Below, piece by piece: positions 1-9,595 of a DNA stretch of 44,842 nt. The position numbers and the translations under genes were made by a program. Position 1 is the stretch's first letter. Every line of letters begins with the position of its first letter. The stretch covers positions 208,954-253,795 of the forward strand of contig DIAF01000011.1 of the NCBI GenBank assembly GCA_002414665.1, read 5' to 3'. The notes under the pieces are model-generated. The model worked only from the letters and a program-made list of their open reading frames with translations, ran no database searches and was not told where the DNA came from. The stretch is from Halieaceae bacterium UBA5085. Lineage in GTDB: Bacteria > Pseudomonadota > Gammaproteobacteria > Pseudomonadales > Halieaceae.

Positions 1-1
1 T

Positions 2-511
2 GCGGTGACCGGTGTGGGGTTCCTCTATTCGGGTCTCTATCCAATGGGAGCCGATGACCATCACAACGACTTGACTTATTGGACGCTGGAAACCCTGCGC
101 GAGCGATCCATCGCCCGCGCATCAAACGACATCGAGGTGCCGGCCGACCTGAATTCGTCCGAGCGCTTGCTGGCAGGCGGCGCCGACTACAACGACATGT
201 GCACCGGCTGCCATCTCAAGCCGGGCAAGACCCAGAGTGATTTTACCTTGGGACTTTATCCCGCGCCGCCAAACCTCACCCAGGCGGCACATCTTCATGA
301 CGATGCCAAAGATGCCGAACCGCAGGCTCGGCGGCGTTTCTGGATCATCAAACACGGCATCAAGGCGTCTGGCATGCCGGCTTGGGGTCCGGGTCATGAC
401 GACGAACGTATTTGGAACATGGTGGCTTTCCTGCAACGCTTGCCGGAACTATCGCCGCAGCAATACCAGATCCTGACCGCGCGCGACACCGATGACGCCG
501 GGCACCATTAG
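2..511 (+). CDS. c-type cytochrome, 5' end outside window
   Basis: Single-heme c-type cytochrome, probably acting as a periplasmic electron carrier. A CxxCH heme site (MCTGCH) lies near residue 66-70 counted from the GTG at position 5, and a Met-rich stretch (GIKASGMPAWG) downstream supplies a likely axial Met ligand, as in cytochrome c class I domains. The frame is open to the window edge and begins with a hydrophobic run (VGFLYSGLY) that reads like the end of a membrane anchor, so the real start is probably upstream and the GTG is only the first possible one. It is followed after 23 bp by the YHS remnant with a good ribosome binding site, so it may be the first visible member of the metal-gene operon. 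The heme class is clear; the partner enzyme is unknown. Confidence 0.8.
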   Translation, partial: AVTGVGFLYSGLYPMGADDHHNDLTYWTLETLRERSIARASNDIEVPADLNSSERLLAGGADYNDMCTGCHLKPGKTQSDFTLGLYPAPPNLTQAAHLHDDAKDAEPQARRRFWIIKHGIKASGMPAWGPGHDDERIWNMVAFLQRLPELSPQQYQILTARDTDDAGHH

Positions 512-534
512 CGGCAAATTGCAGGAGGATACCC

Positions 535-816
535 ATGTCACATGCCCTTCACGACCACCGGCCCCGTCAGCGCGGCGAGTCCAACAGCACTGAATTGACC
601 GACCCCGTGTGCGGGATGTCGGTCATGAAGACATCCTTCCACAAGGTCGAGTTTCAGGGCAGGCTGTACTCCTTTTGCAGCGCGCATTGCCGAAGCAAAT
701 TCATGGATAACCCACAGCGCTATCTGACAGGGTCCGAACGCGCCGAGGGCGATGCCAACACCGAGTACAGTTGTCCTATGCATCAGGAAGCGAGGCAACT
801 GGGCCCGGGCACCTAA
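535..816 (+). pseudogene. N-terminal remnant of a copper P-type ATPase (YHS + metal-binding module)
   Basis: The 93 residues start with a His-containing tail, then a YHS domain (TDPVCGMSV ... YSFCSAHC) and the beginning of a heavy-metal-binding module (EYSCPMHQEARQLGPGT). In copper/silver P-type ATPases this exact order is followed by CPKCGM and then the membrane pump. Here the frame meets TAA directly after the GPGT, and the DNA beyond it encodes the signal-peptide region of an unrelated protein. I infer a deletion that removed about 2 kb of ATPase and fused its first 90 codons to the next gene. The ATG has a strong GCAGGAGG site. A free-standing YHS metal-binding protein could still be made, so loss of all function is not proven. 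Confidence 0.7.
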
Positions 817-1160
817 TCGCGCCCTTGCTGCTGGGGGCGCTGCTGTTTCAGGCGCAGGTGATGGCGCATGGCGGGGAAGATCCCGTCGTGGAATTGAAAA
901 AGCGCGATCGCTCCATCACACGCGCGCAATCGGAGTTCGCCGACTCGCAAAGCGACGAGGCGCGGCTGGAACTACTCAGCGCTCAGGTCGATGCCCTGAG
1001 TGGCAAGATCCTGCTGTTGCGCAATCTGATGGCCAAAGACTATCCGCATGTGAAAGAAAACATGAGTAAGTACAAGCTGGATTACATGGAAAGTGTGGAC
1101 GAAAGCCTGATACAGACGCGAGCTTTGTTGCGCCAACTAGAGCAGGTGATCGAACAATGA
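771..1160 (+). CDS. small secreted helical protein, original start lost at a fusion junction
   Basis: Hypothetical protein of about 110 native residues. A hydrophobic stretch (LIAPLLLGALLF) followed by QAQVMAHGG looks like a signal peptide with cleavage after VMA; the rest is charged, Cys-free and predicted helical, rich in Leu/Glu heptads. No family recognised. The open frame begins with TTG at 771, but the first 14 codons overlap, out of frame, the ATPase remnant and are not native. The natural N-terminus (a Met plus a few basic residues) is missing. Translation, if any, would need an internal TTG/GTG or coupling to the upstream stop at 816. It may therefore be a 5'-truncated gene. Its presence between copper genes suggests a periplasmic metal-related role, but nothing in the sequence proves that. 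Confidence 0.45.
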   Translation: MSYASGSEATGPGHLIAPLLLGALLFQAQVMAHGGEDPVVELKKRDRSITRAQSEFADSQSDEARLELLSAQVDALSGKILLLRNLMAKDYPHVKENMSKYKLDYMESVDESLIQTRALLRQLEQVIEQ

Positions 1161-1218
1161 CAGGGATCGATACGATAGCACCCTATAGGCACTATTCTGG
1201 CAACCTTGGCGTGATGGA

Positions 1219-1623
1219 TTGGTGAGAGGCTTTTTTGTGCGACCTGGTGCATGGGTAATATGGCTGCTGCTGGTGACGCTCCTTGCGAGGAGCGCGTTTG
1301 CGGCTTCGTCAGACTTCTGCACCATGCCTGCCAATCAACCGGCACCGGTCGGCCTATTCCAGGGTGAGCATGCGCATCTGAACTACGCTCAGTTGGAGCA
1401 TGATGCCATGCAGCATGACGCCGGTGAAGTCCAGGATCGACACGGCTGCTGTGCCGGTGATAAGGGCGACGCTGACTGTATGATGAGCGGTTGCCTGTCA
1501 ATGATGCCGCCCGTTGCTCACTTCGCTTCCCCCATTCATGCAGGTTCCATCGCAATTGTTTTTCATGTGCCCGCCTTCCCGCGACCGCCCAATTTTCCTC
1601 TATTGAGACCTCCGATCGCCTGA
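1219..1623 (+). CDS. Cys/His/Met-rich small exported protein
   Basis: Hypothetical protein of 133-134 residues. Starts available are TTG 1219 and GTG 1222; no clear ribosome binding site decides between them. An N-terminal hydrophobic segment (WVIWLLLVTLLARSAFA) is a credible signal peptide. The mature part holds many potential metal ligands (GEHAHLNY, HDAMQHD, HGCCAGDKGD, CMMSGCLSMM), which resembles the short Cys/His-rich leader proteins found in czc/cus clusters (CzcI- or DUF2946-like), though I cannot assign the family firmly. It sits just upstream of the DUF411-cusCBA operon. Function inferred only from composition and location: periplasmic metal binding or sensing. Confidence 0.5.
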   Translation: MVRGFFVRPGAWVIWLLLVTLLARSAFAASSDFCTMPANQPAPVGLFQGEHAHLNYAQLEHDAMQHDAGEVQDRHGCCAGDKGDADCMMSGCLSMMPPVAHFASPIHAGSIAIVFHVPAFPRPPNFPLLRPPIA

Positions 1624-1746
1624 TTGATAGGTAAAAACCGTTTTCTCGAACTGTGATACAAGGCGCTTCGCCTGCACGACTGAAGTCTGCTCGTTACCTT
1701 GTCATCCATTACTTAATGTTCTATTCAATTGTCTTCGGAGGCAACT

Positions 1747-2289
1747 ATGTATCGATTTAAATTAACGGGCTTGGTGTTGGGGCTGTTGACGCTGCCCTTG
1801 ATCGCGGCCTGTAATGATGGGCCTAAAAACCCAAAAACATCTGACCCATCCGCTGGTGCAGTTGAAACGCTTACCGTCTACAAAAGCCCTACCTGTGGCT
1901 GCTGTAAAAAATGGATAGGTCACCTTGAAGCCGAGGGCTTTGAGGCCAGTGTCGAACACCCGGCTAATCTGGACGCCATCAAGGATCGCTATCGAATCGC
2001 AAACAACCTACGTTCCTGCCACACAGCGGTGTCGTCACAAGGCTATGCCTTTGAGGGGCATATCCCGGCCCGCTATATTCATCAGTTTCTGGCTAATCCG
2101 CCAGCCGACGGGATTGGGCTGACAGTGCCCGCCATGCCCGTTGGCAGTCCGGGTATGGAGGTGGGTGACAAGTTCATGCCATACCGGGTTCTGCTGATGA
2201 AAAAAGACGGCAGCACTGAAGTGTTTGCCAGTGTCGAGAGCGCGGCTCAACAGGTTCAGCCACTCCAACAACCGGAAGCGCAGCCATGA
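1747..2289 (+). CDS. DUF411 metal-binding lipoprotein
   Basis: DUF411 family protein of 180 residues. The start at 1747 is chosen because GGAG lies 7 bases upstream and it yields a lipoprotein signal with lipobox LIAAC (Cys 22), so it is probably anchored in the periplasm by lipid. Family hallmarks are visible: SPTCGCCKKW near the start of the domain, SCHTAV in the middle, EGHIPA, and the closing PAMPVGSPGME. DUF411 proteins are regularly found in copper/silver clusters and are thought to bind metal through these Cys/His residues; the reaction, if any, is not established. It overlaps the start of cusC by 4 bases (ATGA), so the two are translationally coupled. A second DUF411 gene closes the other cus operon at 38845. 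Confidence 0.85.
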   Translation: MYRFKLTGLVLGLLTLPLIAACNDGPKNPKTSDPSAGAVETLTVYKSPTCGCCKKWIGHLEAEGFEASVEHPANLDAIKDRYRIANNLRSCHTAVSSQGYAFEGHIPARYIHQFLANPPADGIGLTVPAMPVGSPGMEVGDKFMPYRVLLMKKDGSTEVFASVESAAQQVQPLQQPEAQP

Positions 2290-3614
2290 AAATATTCGTC
2301 ACCATGCTTTTTATCCTGCCGCTCGGTATAGGCAGTGTCATAGCCTTTGCGCAATCCCTTCCCGAGACCCTGACGCTGGACGAGGCGATAACCCTCGCCA
2401 TAGATACCGATCCCTGGCTCACCGGTAGCCAGTACACTCAGCAGGCCCTTACCGACGAAGCGACCGCCGCGGCGACCTTGCCGGATCCCCGCATGAGCCT
2501 GATGGCTGGCAATTTTCCCGTGGACACTTTCGACCTCAACCAGGAAGCCATGACCCAGTTGTCGGTGGGGATCAGTCAGATGTTTCCCCGGGGTGACAGT
2601 CTGTCGCTCGCCCAGCAGCAGAAGCAGCAGCTAGCCGAGCAGCACCCTCTGCTAAGACTGGATCGCCGGGCCAAAGTAAGCGTCACGGTCAGCCAGTTGT
2701 GGTTGGAAACCTTCAAGGCGCAGGAGAGTATCCGGCTGATCGAACAGGATCGCGCACTGTTTGAGCAGTTGGTGGATGCCGCCAAAGCGGGTTACTCCTC
2801 GGCGCTGGGCAGGGCACGTCAGCAGGACGTAATTCGCGCGCAGTTGGAGCTGATTCGTCTTGAAGACAGACTGACGATGCTCAGGCAGCAACAGCAAGCC
2901 GCACAAAAGCGTCTGACCGAATGGATCGGTGCGCCTGCCACTGTCCCTCTGGCTCCGGTACTACCGACACAGTCTCTTTCCAGGCCACTGTCGGTACCGA
3001 CCATTAAGCAGGCCAGCGAGCATACGCGCTACGAATGGATCCGCCATCATCCCGCGCTACGGGCACTGGACCAGCGTATCGACGCAACGCAAACCGGTGT
3101 GGATCTGGCAAAACAGAAATACAAGCCCGAATGGGGCCTGACCGCCCAATACGGCTATCGCGACAGCGATCCCATGGGGCGCGACCGGGCCGATCTGTTC
3201 TCCGTTGGCGTCACCTTCGATCTGCCCCTTTTCACCGGTAACCGGCAGGACAAGGAAGTCAGCGCCGCCGTAAATCGAACCGAGGCCATCAAAACCGAAA
3301 AGCACTTGCTTGGTCGTCGGCTAATGGCGGAACTGGAAACCGCGAGCGTACAACTGGCACGTCTCGATGAACGCCAGGCGTTATACACCGATCAGCTGTT
3401 GCCGCAAATGGCCGAGCAGGCAGAGGCTTCACTTTCGGCCTACAACAACGACGACGGCGACTTCGCCGAAGCCGTGCGTGCCCGCATTGCCGAATTGAAT
3501 GCCAAGATCGACGCGCTCGCCATTGCCGTGGATCGGCAGAAGACCATCGCCCAAATCAATTACCTGCTCGCCGAGGCGTCGTTCGACGATGCACGGCCGG
3601 CGAAACCGTTTTAA
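2286..3614 (+). CDS. cusC: outer-membrane factor of Cu/Ag RND efflux pump
   Basis: TolC-family outer-membrane channel (442 residues) completing the CusCBA tripartite pump, which carries Cu+/Ag+ from the periplasm to the outside. It has a signal peptide (about residues 1-23), two repeats of long amphipathic helices rich in Gln/Ala/Leu, and the family phrases PDPRMSLMAGNFP and YKPEWGLTAQYGYRD. Length is normal for CusC/CzcC-like proteins. Start at 2286 overlaps the DUF411 stop. cusB follows after an 11-bp gap containing AAGGAG. The metal assignment comes from the neighbouring CusA and CusF-type sequences, not from CusC itself. Confidence 0.88.
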   Translation: MKIFVTMLFILPLGIGSVIAFAQSLPETLTLDEAITLAIDTDPWLTGSQYTQQALTDEATAAATLPDPRMSLMAGNFPVDTFDLNQEAMTQLSVGISQMFPRGDSLSLAQQQKQQLAEQHPLLRLDRRAKVSVTVSQLWLETFKAQESIRLIEQDRALFEQLVDAAKAGYSSALGRARQQDVIRAQLELIRLEDRLTMLRQQQQAAQKRLTEWIGAPATVPLAPVLPTQSLSRPLSVPTIKQASEHTRYEWIRHHPALRALDQRIDATQTGVDLAKQKYKPEWGLTAQYGYRDSDPMGRDRADLFSVGVTFDLPLFTGNRQDKEVSAAVNRTEAIKTEKHLLGRRLMAELETASVQLARLDERQALYTDQLLPQMAEQAEASLSAYNNDDGDFAEAVRARIAELNAKIDALAIAVDRQKTIAQINYLLAEASFDDARPAKPF

Positions 3615-3625
3615 AGGAGTTCAAC

Positions 3626-5251
3626 ATGAATACATTCACCAAAACCTTGCTGGGCACGGCCGTCGGCGCGCTGCTCGGCGCATCCGGCGTCTGGCTACTC
3701 GGCAACCCCGATGAGGGGGATATGACAGCAACCGGCGGTGAACGCAAGCCACTTTACTGGGTGGCGCCCATGGATCCCAACTACAAGCGCGACAAGCCTG
3801 GCAAATCGCCCATGGGCATGGATCTGATCCCTGTGTACGAGAAATCCGCCGGAGAGTATGAAGCCGGCACCGTCAAGATATCGCCCGAGGTCGTCAACAA
3901 TCTCGGCGTGCGCACCGCCACGGTTAGGTCCGGGTCTCTGAATCTGGATGTCAAAACCGTCGGTTACGTGCAATACGATGAGAACCGGCTGGTGCATATC
4001 AGCCCGCGCGTGGAAGGCTGGATCGAGAAGCTCCATGTCAAGGCCGCCGGGGATCCGGTCAGACAGGGCGACCCCCTGTACGCCCTCTATTCACCCACCC
4101 TGGTCAACGCCCAGGAGGAATTGTTGTTGGCGTTGAAACGCGACAATCCGGTGTTGATCGGCGCTGCCGTGGAACGGTTATTGGCATTGCAGGTGCCGCG
4201 GGCAGATATCGACCGGCTGCGTAAAACCCGCAAGGTCAGCCAGACCATCACCGTTGCCGCGCCGCAGTCCGGGGTACTGGACAATCTCGCGGTGCGTGAG
4301 GGCATGTTCGTCAAGCCTGGCTTGAGTCTGATGAGCATCGGCCAGTTAGAACATATCTGGGTGATCGGTGAGGTGTTCGAACGACAGGCAAGCCTGGTCA
4401 AGACCGCCGACCAGGTGCGGATGCGGCTCGATTACCTGCCCGGTCGGGATTGGTTGGGCCAGGTGGACTATGTCTATCCGTCTTTGAATGCCAAGACACG
4501 TACCGCGCAAATCCGGGTGCATTTCGACAACCCGGACGGCTTCCTCAAGCCGGGCATGTTCGCGCAGATGGTCATTGAAACCCAGGCGGGGGCTGAAGCA
4601 CTGTTAATCCCGCGGGAAGCGCTGATCCGTACCGGCAGCCATGCGCGCGTGGTGTTGGCGCTGGGTGATGGCAAATTCAAATCGGTGGCCGTTGAGGTCG
4701 TGCGTGTGGGCGAACGGCAGGTGGAAATTCAGTCGGGACTCAAAGAAGGGGAACGCATTGTGACCTCTGCTCAGTTCCTGATCGACTCGGAATCCAGCAA
4801 GACGTCGGACTTCAAGCGCATGGCCAAGCGCGATCAGCAAGGCGAATCAATGGATGTAAAGGCAGACGCTGATTCCCGCTCAGTCTGGGTGGCCGCACGT
4901 ATCGACAGCCTGATGCCGGATCACCGCATGGTGACCCTGGAGCACGAGGCCATCCCGGACTGGCAATGGCCCACCATGACCATGGATTTCACCGTCGCTG
5001 AGGCTGTGGACATGGATGCGCTCAAACAGGGAATGCGCCTGCATGTGCAGATCACCAATAACAACAGTGGTGGATACCAGATTACCCAAGTGCATATTCC
5101 CAATGAGCAAGGCAATGATGCCATGCCTGCAGGAATGGATCACGGTCAGCACGAGGGTATGGATCACGGTGATATGTCGATGCCGGAGCACAGCGAACAC
5201 CAGGGCATGAACCACGGCGGTCACGATCAAAAGGAGCACAATCATGATTGA
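3626..5251 (+). CDS. cusB: Cu/Ag efflux membrane-fusion protein with fused CusF domain
   Basis: Periplasmic adaptor of the CusCBA pump, 541 residues, longer than a plain CusB (about 400). Order: N-terminal membrane anchor (residues 1-25); a heavy-metal-binding module at 42-71 (YWVAPMDPNYK ... PMGMDLIPVYE); barrel-sandwich, hairpin and beta-barrel domains to about 390; a CusF-like domain at about 419-488; and a His/Met tail (repeated MDHG, HQGMNHGG). The CusF part keeps its Cu/Ag ligands in the pattern H...W..M.M (EHEAIPDWQWPTMTM). In E. coli CusF is a separate chaperone delivering metal to CusB, so the fusion puts donor and acceptor in one chain. The stop overlaps the cusA start by 8 bases. 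Confidence 0.9.
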   Translation: MNTFTKTLLGTAVGALLGASGVWLLGNPDEGDMTATGGERKPLYWVAPMDPNYKRDKPGKSPMGMDLIPVYEKSAGEYEAGTVKISPEVVNNLGVRTATVRSGSLNLDVKTVGYVQYDENRLVHISPRVEGWIEKLHVKAAGDPVRQGDPLYALYSPTLVNAQEELLLALKRDNPVLIGAAVERLLALQVPRADIDRLRKTRKVSQTITVAAPQSGVLDNLAVREGMFVKPGLSLMSIGQLEHIWVIGEVFERQASLVKTADQVRMRLDYLPGRDWLGQVDYVYPSLNAKTRTAQIRVHFDNPDGFLKPGMFAQMVIETQAGAEALLIPREALIRTGSHARVVLALGDGKFKSVAVEVVRVGERQVEIQSGLKEGERIVTSAQFLIDSESSKTSDFKRMAKRDQQGESMDVKADADSRSVWVAARIDSLMPDHRMVTLEHEAIPDWQWPTMTMDFTVAEAVDMDALKQGMRLHVQITNNNSGGYQITQVHIPNEQGNDAMPAGMDHGQHEGMDHGDMSMPEHSEHQGMNHGGHDQKEHNHD

Positions 5252-8200
5252 ATCGATAATCCGTTGGTCCATCGGTAACCGTTTCTTCGTGCTGCTGGCT
5301 ACTTTGATGCTGGTGGGGATAGGTCTCTATTCGCTGAAAAACACCCCGGTGGACGCCATTCCCGATCTGTCCGATGTACAGGTCATTATTAAGACCAGTT
5401 TTCCTGGGCAGGCGCCGCAGGTGGTGGAGGACCAGGTCACGTATCCACTGACTACTGCCATGTTGTCGGTACCCGGTGCGGTTACCGTGCGCGGTTATTC
5501 CTTTTTTGGCGATTCCTTTGTGTATGTCATTTTCGACGAGGATACCGATGCCTACTGGGCACGTTCCCGGGTGCTGGAGTATCTGTCTCAGGTCGCGCCC
5601 ACATTACCTCCGAGTGCTCGGCCGCAACTGGGGCCGGACGCTACCGGAGTTGGCTGGGTCTATCTCTACGCCCTGGTGGACCGTACCGGCAAGCATGACC
5701 TCAGTCAGTTGCGCAGCCTGCAGGACTGGTTCCTGAAATACGAGCTGCAAACCGTGCCGGGTGTTTCCGAAGTCTCGGCGCTCGGCGGCATGGTTAAGCA
5801 GTACCAAGTGAAAGTGAACCCGGAAAAACTGCGTGCTTTCAGTATTCCCCTGTCCCATATTCAGATGGCGATCCAGCGCGGTAATCAGGAAGTGGGCGCC
5901 TCGGTGGTGGAAATGGCCGAAGCCGAATACATGGTGCGCGCCAGCGGTTACATCCAGGGTATCGATGATCTGGCCAACATTCCGTTAGGGTTGGATGTTA
6001 ACGGTACGCCGCTGTTGCTCAAGGATGTGGCGGATATCGAGTTGGGGCCGCAAATGCGCCGTGGCATCGCCGAGTTGAACGGCGAAGGTGAAGTGGTGGG
6101 CGGTATTGTGGTGATGCGTTTCGGTGAGAACGCCCAGAAAACCATTGATGGGGTCAAGGCCAAGCTGGAAAAACTCAAGGCGGGTTTGCCCGAGGGCGTG
6201 GAGATCGTAACCGTTTATGATCGTTCAGGGCTGATATCTCGCGCCATTGACAGTTTGTGGAAAAGTCTGGCCGAAGAACTCGCTATTGTGGCGTTGATCT
6301 GTGTCATTTTCCTGTTTCATGTCAGGTCCTCACTGGTGGCGGTCTTCAGTCTGCCGCTAGGTATACTCACGGCTTTTACCGTGATGTATTGGCAAGGTCT
6401 CAATGCCAATATCATGTCATTAGGCGGTATAGCGATTGCGATAGGCGCCATGATTGATGGCGCGATTGTCATGATCGAAAACATGCATAAGCATATGGAA
6501 CGTACGCCCTTGACGCCAGAGAACCGTTGGAAAATCGTGGCGGCGTCAGCCAGTGAAGTCGGTCCGGCGCTGTTTTTCAGTTTGCTTATTGTCACTGTGA
6601 GCTTTGTACCAGTATTCACCCTGGAAGCCCAGGAGGGCCGGATGTTCAGCCCGTTGGCCTTTACCAAAACCTATGCCATGGCAGCCAGTGCGGCGCTTGC
6701 TATCACAGTGGTGCCGGTTTTGATGGGATATTTCATCAGAGGCAAGGTGGTAGCGGAAAACAAGAATCCCGTTAATCGATTACTGATTGCCGGGTACATG
6801 CCCCTGCTGAAAACCGTATTGCGTTTTCCGAAAATCACACTTGCCATTGCGGTTGTGATTTTCCTCGTTGGGATCTGGCCGGTTAACAAGATTGGTAGTG
6901 AATTCATCCCCGATCTGGATGAAGGTGATCTGATGTATATGCCGACCACTTATCCGGGGATCTCGATAGGCAAAGCCAGGGAATTGTTGCAGCAGACCGA
7001 CAAGCTGATCGCGACAGTGCCTGAGGTAAAAACCGTGTTTGGCAAAATCGGCCGTGCCGAGACAGCCACGGATCCCGCTCCGCTGACCATGATCGAGACC
7101 TTTATTCAGCTCAAGCCCAAAGAGGAATGGCGCGAGGGCATGACCACGGAGAAGCTCAAGAAGGAGCTGGATGCGCTAGTGAAATTCCCCGGTCTAACCA
7201 ACGCTTGGGTGATGCCGATCAAGACTCGCATCGACATGCTGGCCACCGGTATCAAGACGCCGGTAGGCATCAAGGTGGCGGGCGAGGATCTGCGAGAAAT
7301 TCAGAAGATTGGTCAGCGACTAGAGCAGATCCTCAAGGATGTACCCGGCACAGCCTCGGTGTATTCCGAAAGGGTGGCCGGTGGGCGTTACATCAAGGTG
7401 GATATTCAGCGTGCACAGGCGGCGCGCTATGGCCTCAATATTGCTGATGTGCAGCAGGTAATAGCCACGGCCATTGGGGGAATGAATGTGGCGCAGACCA
7501 TTGAGGGGCTGGAGCGTTATCCGATCAATCTGCGCTACCCGCAGGACTATCGAGACTCGCCAGAACAGCTGGCGCTGCTGCCCATCGTTACGCCCAGCGG
7601 CCAACGCATTGCGCTCGCCGATGTGGCCAATGTCTATGTGGAGGACGGCCCGCCAGCGATCAAGAGCGAGAACGCCAGGCTGAATGGCTGGACCTTTGTA
7701 GATATCGATGGGGTGGACGTGGGCAGCTATGTACAAGCGGCCATGGCAACGGTCGAGCAGCAGTTGGATTTACCGGCCGGTTACTCGGTGGCCTGGTCCG
7801 GTCAGTACGAATACATGCTGCGCGCCAAAGAGAAACTGACCTATGTGGTTCCTTTGACGCTTGCCATCATTATCATTCTGTTATACATGAATTTTCGTAA
7901 CTTCACTGAAATAGCCATTATTCTGGGAACACTACCACTGGCGGTAATTGGTTCAATCTGGCTGATGTACCTGCTTGGCTATAATTTTTCTGTCGCGGTT
8001 GCGGTTGGTTTTATTGCACTGGCGGGGGTTACGGTGGAAATAGGTATCATCATGTTAACTTATCTTAACCAAGCATATCACCAATTGATAGATACCTTTC
8101 GTGAGCGTGGAGTGCAACCATTAAAAGAAGATTTGCTCGAAGCCGTGACACAGGGCGCGGGACTTCGTGTAAGACCCGTAATGATGACTACGGTCTCCAC

Positions 8201-8366
8201 TATCGCTGGATTGTTGCCCATTATGTTCAGTTCCGGAACAGGTGCGGAAGTTGTTAGCCGGATTGCGGCGCCTATGGTGGGCGGAATGGTGAGTGCTGTG
8301 ATTTTAACGTTGTTGGTATTACCCGTCGTGTATTACCTATGGCGCACCCGCTCGCTGAAAGCATAA
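5244..8366 (+). CDS. cusA: Cu/Ag RND efflux pump inner-membrane protein
   Basis: Proton-driven RND transporter of the heavy-metal (HME) family, 1040 residues, the usual length. The TM4 signature with its proton-relay acid is GGIAIAIGAMIDGAIVMIEN. The three methionines of the E. coli CusA metal site (M573, M623, M672) have counterparts in YMPTTYPG (M566), TMIETF (M616) and IDMLATGIK (M665), which points to monovalent Cu/Ag rather than Zn/Co substrates. Twelve membrane segments and two large periplasmic loops are evident. It ends operon 1; a short hairpin follows 17 bases downstream. The paralogue at 35166 shares the whole architecture. Confidence 0.93.
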   Translation: MIESIIRWSIGNRFFVLLATLMLVGIGLYSLKNTPVDAIPDLSDVQVIIKTSFPGQAPQVVEDQVTYPLTTAMLSVPGAVTVRGYSFFGDSFVYVIFDEDTDAYWARSRVLEYLSQVAPTLPPSARPQLGPDATGVGWVYLYALVDRTGKHDLSQLRSLQDWFLKYELQTVPGVSEVSALGGMVKQYQVKVNPEKLRAFSIPLSHIQMAIQRGNQEVGASVVEMAEAEYMVRASGYIQGIDDLANIPLGLDVNGTPLLLKDVADIELGPQMRRGIAELNGEGEVVGGIVVMRFGENAQKTIDGVKAKLEKLKAGLPEGVEIVTVYDRSGLISRAIDSLWKSLAEELAIVALICVIFLFHVRSSLVAVFSLPLGILTAFTVMYWQGLNANIMSLGGIAIAIGAMIDGAIVMIENMHKHMERTPLTPENRWKIVAASASEVGPALFFSLLIVTVSFVPVFTLEAQEGRMFSPLAFTKTYAMAASAALAITVVPVLMGYFIRGKVVAENKNPVNRLLIAGYMPLLKTVLRFPKITLAIAVVIFLVGIWPVNKIGSEFIPDLDEGDLMYMPTTYPGISIGKARELLQQTDKLIATVPEVKTVFGKIGRAETATDPAPLTMIETFIQLKPKEEWREGMTTEKLKKELDALVKFPGLTNAWVMPIKTRIDMLATGIKTPVGIKVAGEDLREIQKIGQRLEQILKDVPGTASVYSERVAGGRYIKVDIQRAQAARYGLNIADVQQVIATAIGGMNVAQTIEGLERYPINLRYPQDYRDSPEQLALLPIVTPSGQRIALADVANVYVEDGPPAIKSENARLNGWTFVDIDGVDVGSYVQAAMATVEQQLDLPAGYSVAWSGQYEYMLRAKEKLTYVVPLTLAIIIILLYMNFRNFTEIAIILGTLPLAVIGSIWLMYLLGYNFSVAVAVGFIALAGVTVEIGIIMLTYLNQAYHQLIDTFRERGVQPLKEDLLEAVTQGAGLRVRPVMMTTVSTIAGLLPIMFSSGTGAEVVSRIAAPMVGGMVSAVILTLLVLPVVYYLWRTRSLKA

Positions 8367-8382
8367 TATTGCCAAACTAAAT

Positions 8383-8402
8383 GGGGCAGACTTGTCTGCC
8401 CC
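8383..8402 (+). terminator. hairpin after cusA
   Basis: Perfect 9-bp inverted repeat GGGGCAGAC-TT-GTCTGCCCC starting 17 bases after the cusA stop. There is no T-run on either side, so it may act as an mRNA-stabilising 3' hairpin or an imperfect terminator for operon 1. Confidence 0.5.
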
Positions 8403-8495
8403 TGCCGGAGCTCTGTGGTTTAAACCAGTAAAGCACCAAATGCACAAATAGGTTAATGCTATTTGGTTGATCTGAATCAATCAAAACACCTAAAC

Positions 8496-8511
8496 ATTAC
8501 AGTCATGTCAT
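8496..8511. promoter_or_regulatory. candidate CopR/CusR box upstream of porin gene
   Basis: Sequence ATTACAGTCATGTCAT fits the dyad ATTACA-N4-TGTAAT with one mismatch (TGTCAT). The same 16-bp element occurs perfectly before copA (15791) and before operon 2 (31627). It is 132 bp before the porin ATG in an otherwise empty gap. Similar dyads bind CopR/CusR-type regulators. Inference from sequence only. Confidence 0.5.
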
Positions 8512-9595
8512 GTTGGAGCCATCCATCCGTAATCATCACCCCATGATAATAAACAAAGAAGCTTAATAAAACACACCTTAGGCGACAACTAGCTTGACAG
8601 CTACCGGTGTAGAAGTTGGGCAAATCAACGATAGGGGAAAACCATGAACATGAAGAAGTCAAAACTCAAATGCTGCCTTCTGACTTTAAGTGTTACAGCG
8701 GCAATAGTTCCTGCCGCTGTTTACGCAGACAATCAGACCGACAATCTCAGGCAGCAAGTCGACGATCTTCAAAATCAAGTTGATCGCTTGGAAAACACGG
8801 CAGCGGAACGTAATACAGATTCGTCATTTCATATGGCAGGTTATGGATCGGTCGAGTACGCCGATCCGGATTCAGGCAACGCCGCTTTTAACAAGGTATT
8901 GGTCGCCCCCATCATCCACTACAATTACCAAGACTGGCTAATGTTCGAAACAGAATTTGAGCTGTCGAACACAGCTGATGGGGGCACTGAGCTGGCGTTG
9001 GAATATGCCTCTATCAACCTGTTCCTGAATGACTATGTAGCGCTTGGTGCGGGAAAATTTTTAAGTCCCATAGGTCAATTCCGGCAGAATTTGCACCCTA
9101 GCTGGATCAACAAAGCTGTCTCGGCACCCGCTGGCTTCGGGCATGGCGGAGCTGCGCCCCTAAGTGAGACCGGCTTGCAATTGCGCGGCGGGTTTCCACT
9201 CGGCGAGATGCGCGCCAATTATGCTGTTTATGTTGGTAACGGGCCCACCCTGGCCGCCGCAGTAGAGGGACAAGGAGGGGATTACGAATTGGCCATCGAG
9301 GATGTGGAGACCGAAGGCCGTACCAGTGACCCTGACGGGAAGAAGTCATTTGGTGGCCGCCTTGGGCTACTGCCGTTTCCAGGTTTGGAATTAGGGATTT
9401 CCGCCGCCAAAAGTAAAGCCACCGTAACGGAGGCTTTTGCTGGTGGACACGATGGGCCTGAGCTCGATATTGAATCCACAGGCGAATTTGATTATGACGT
9501 CATCGGTGCTGATTTTCGCTATGGCTGGAACAACCTGGAACTCAGAGGGGAATACCTCAAAACCGAGATTGGCGAAGGTAGTTCCGGAGTCGAAT

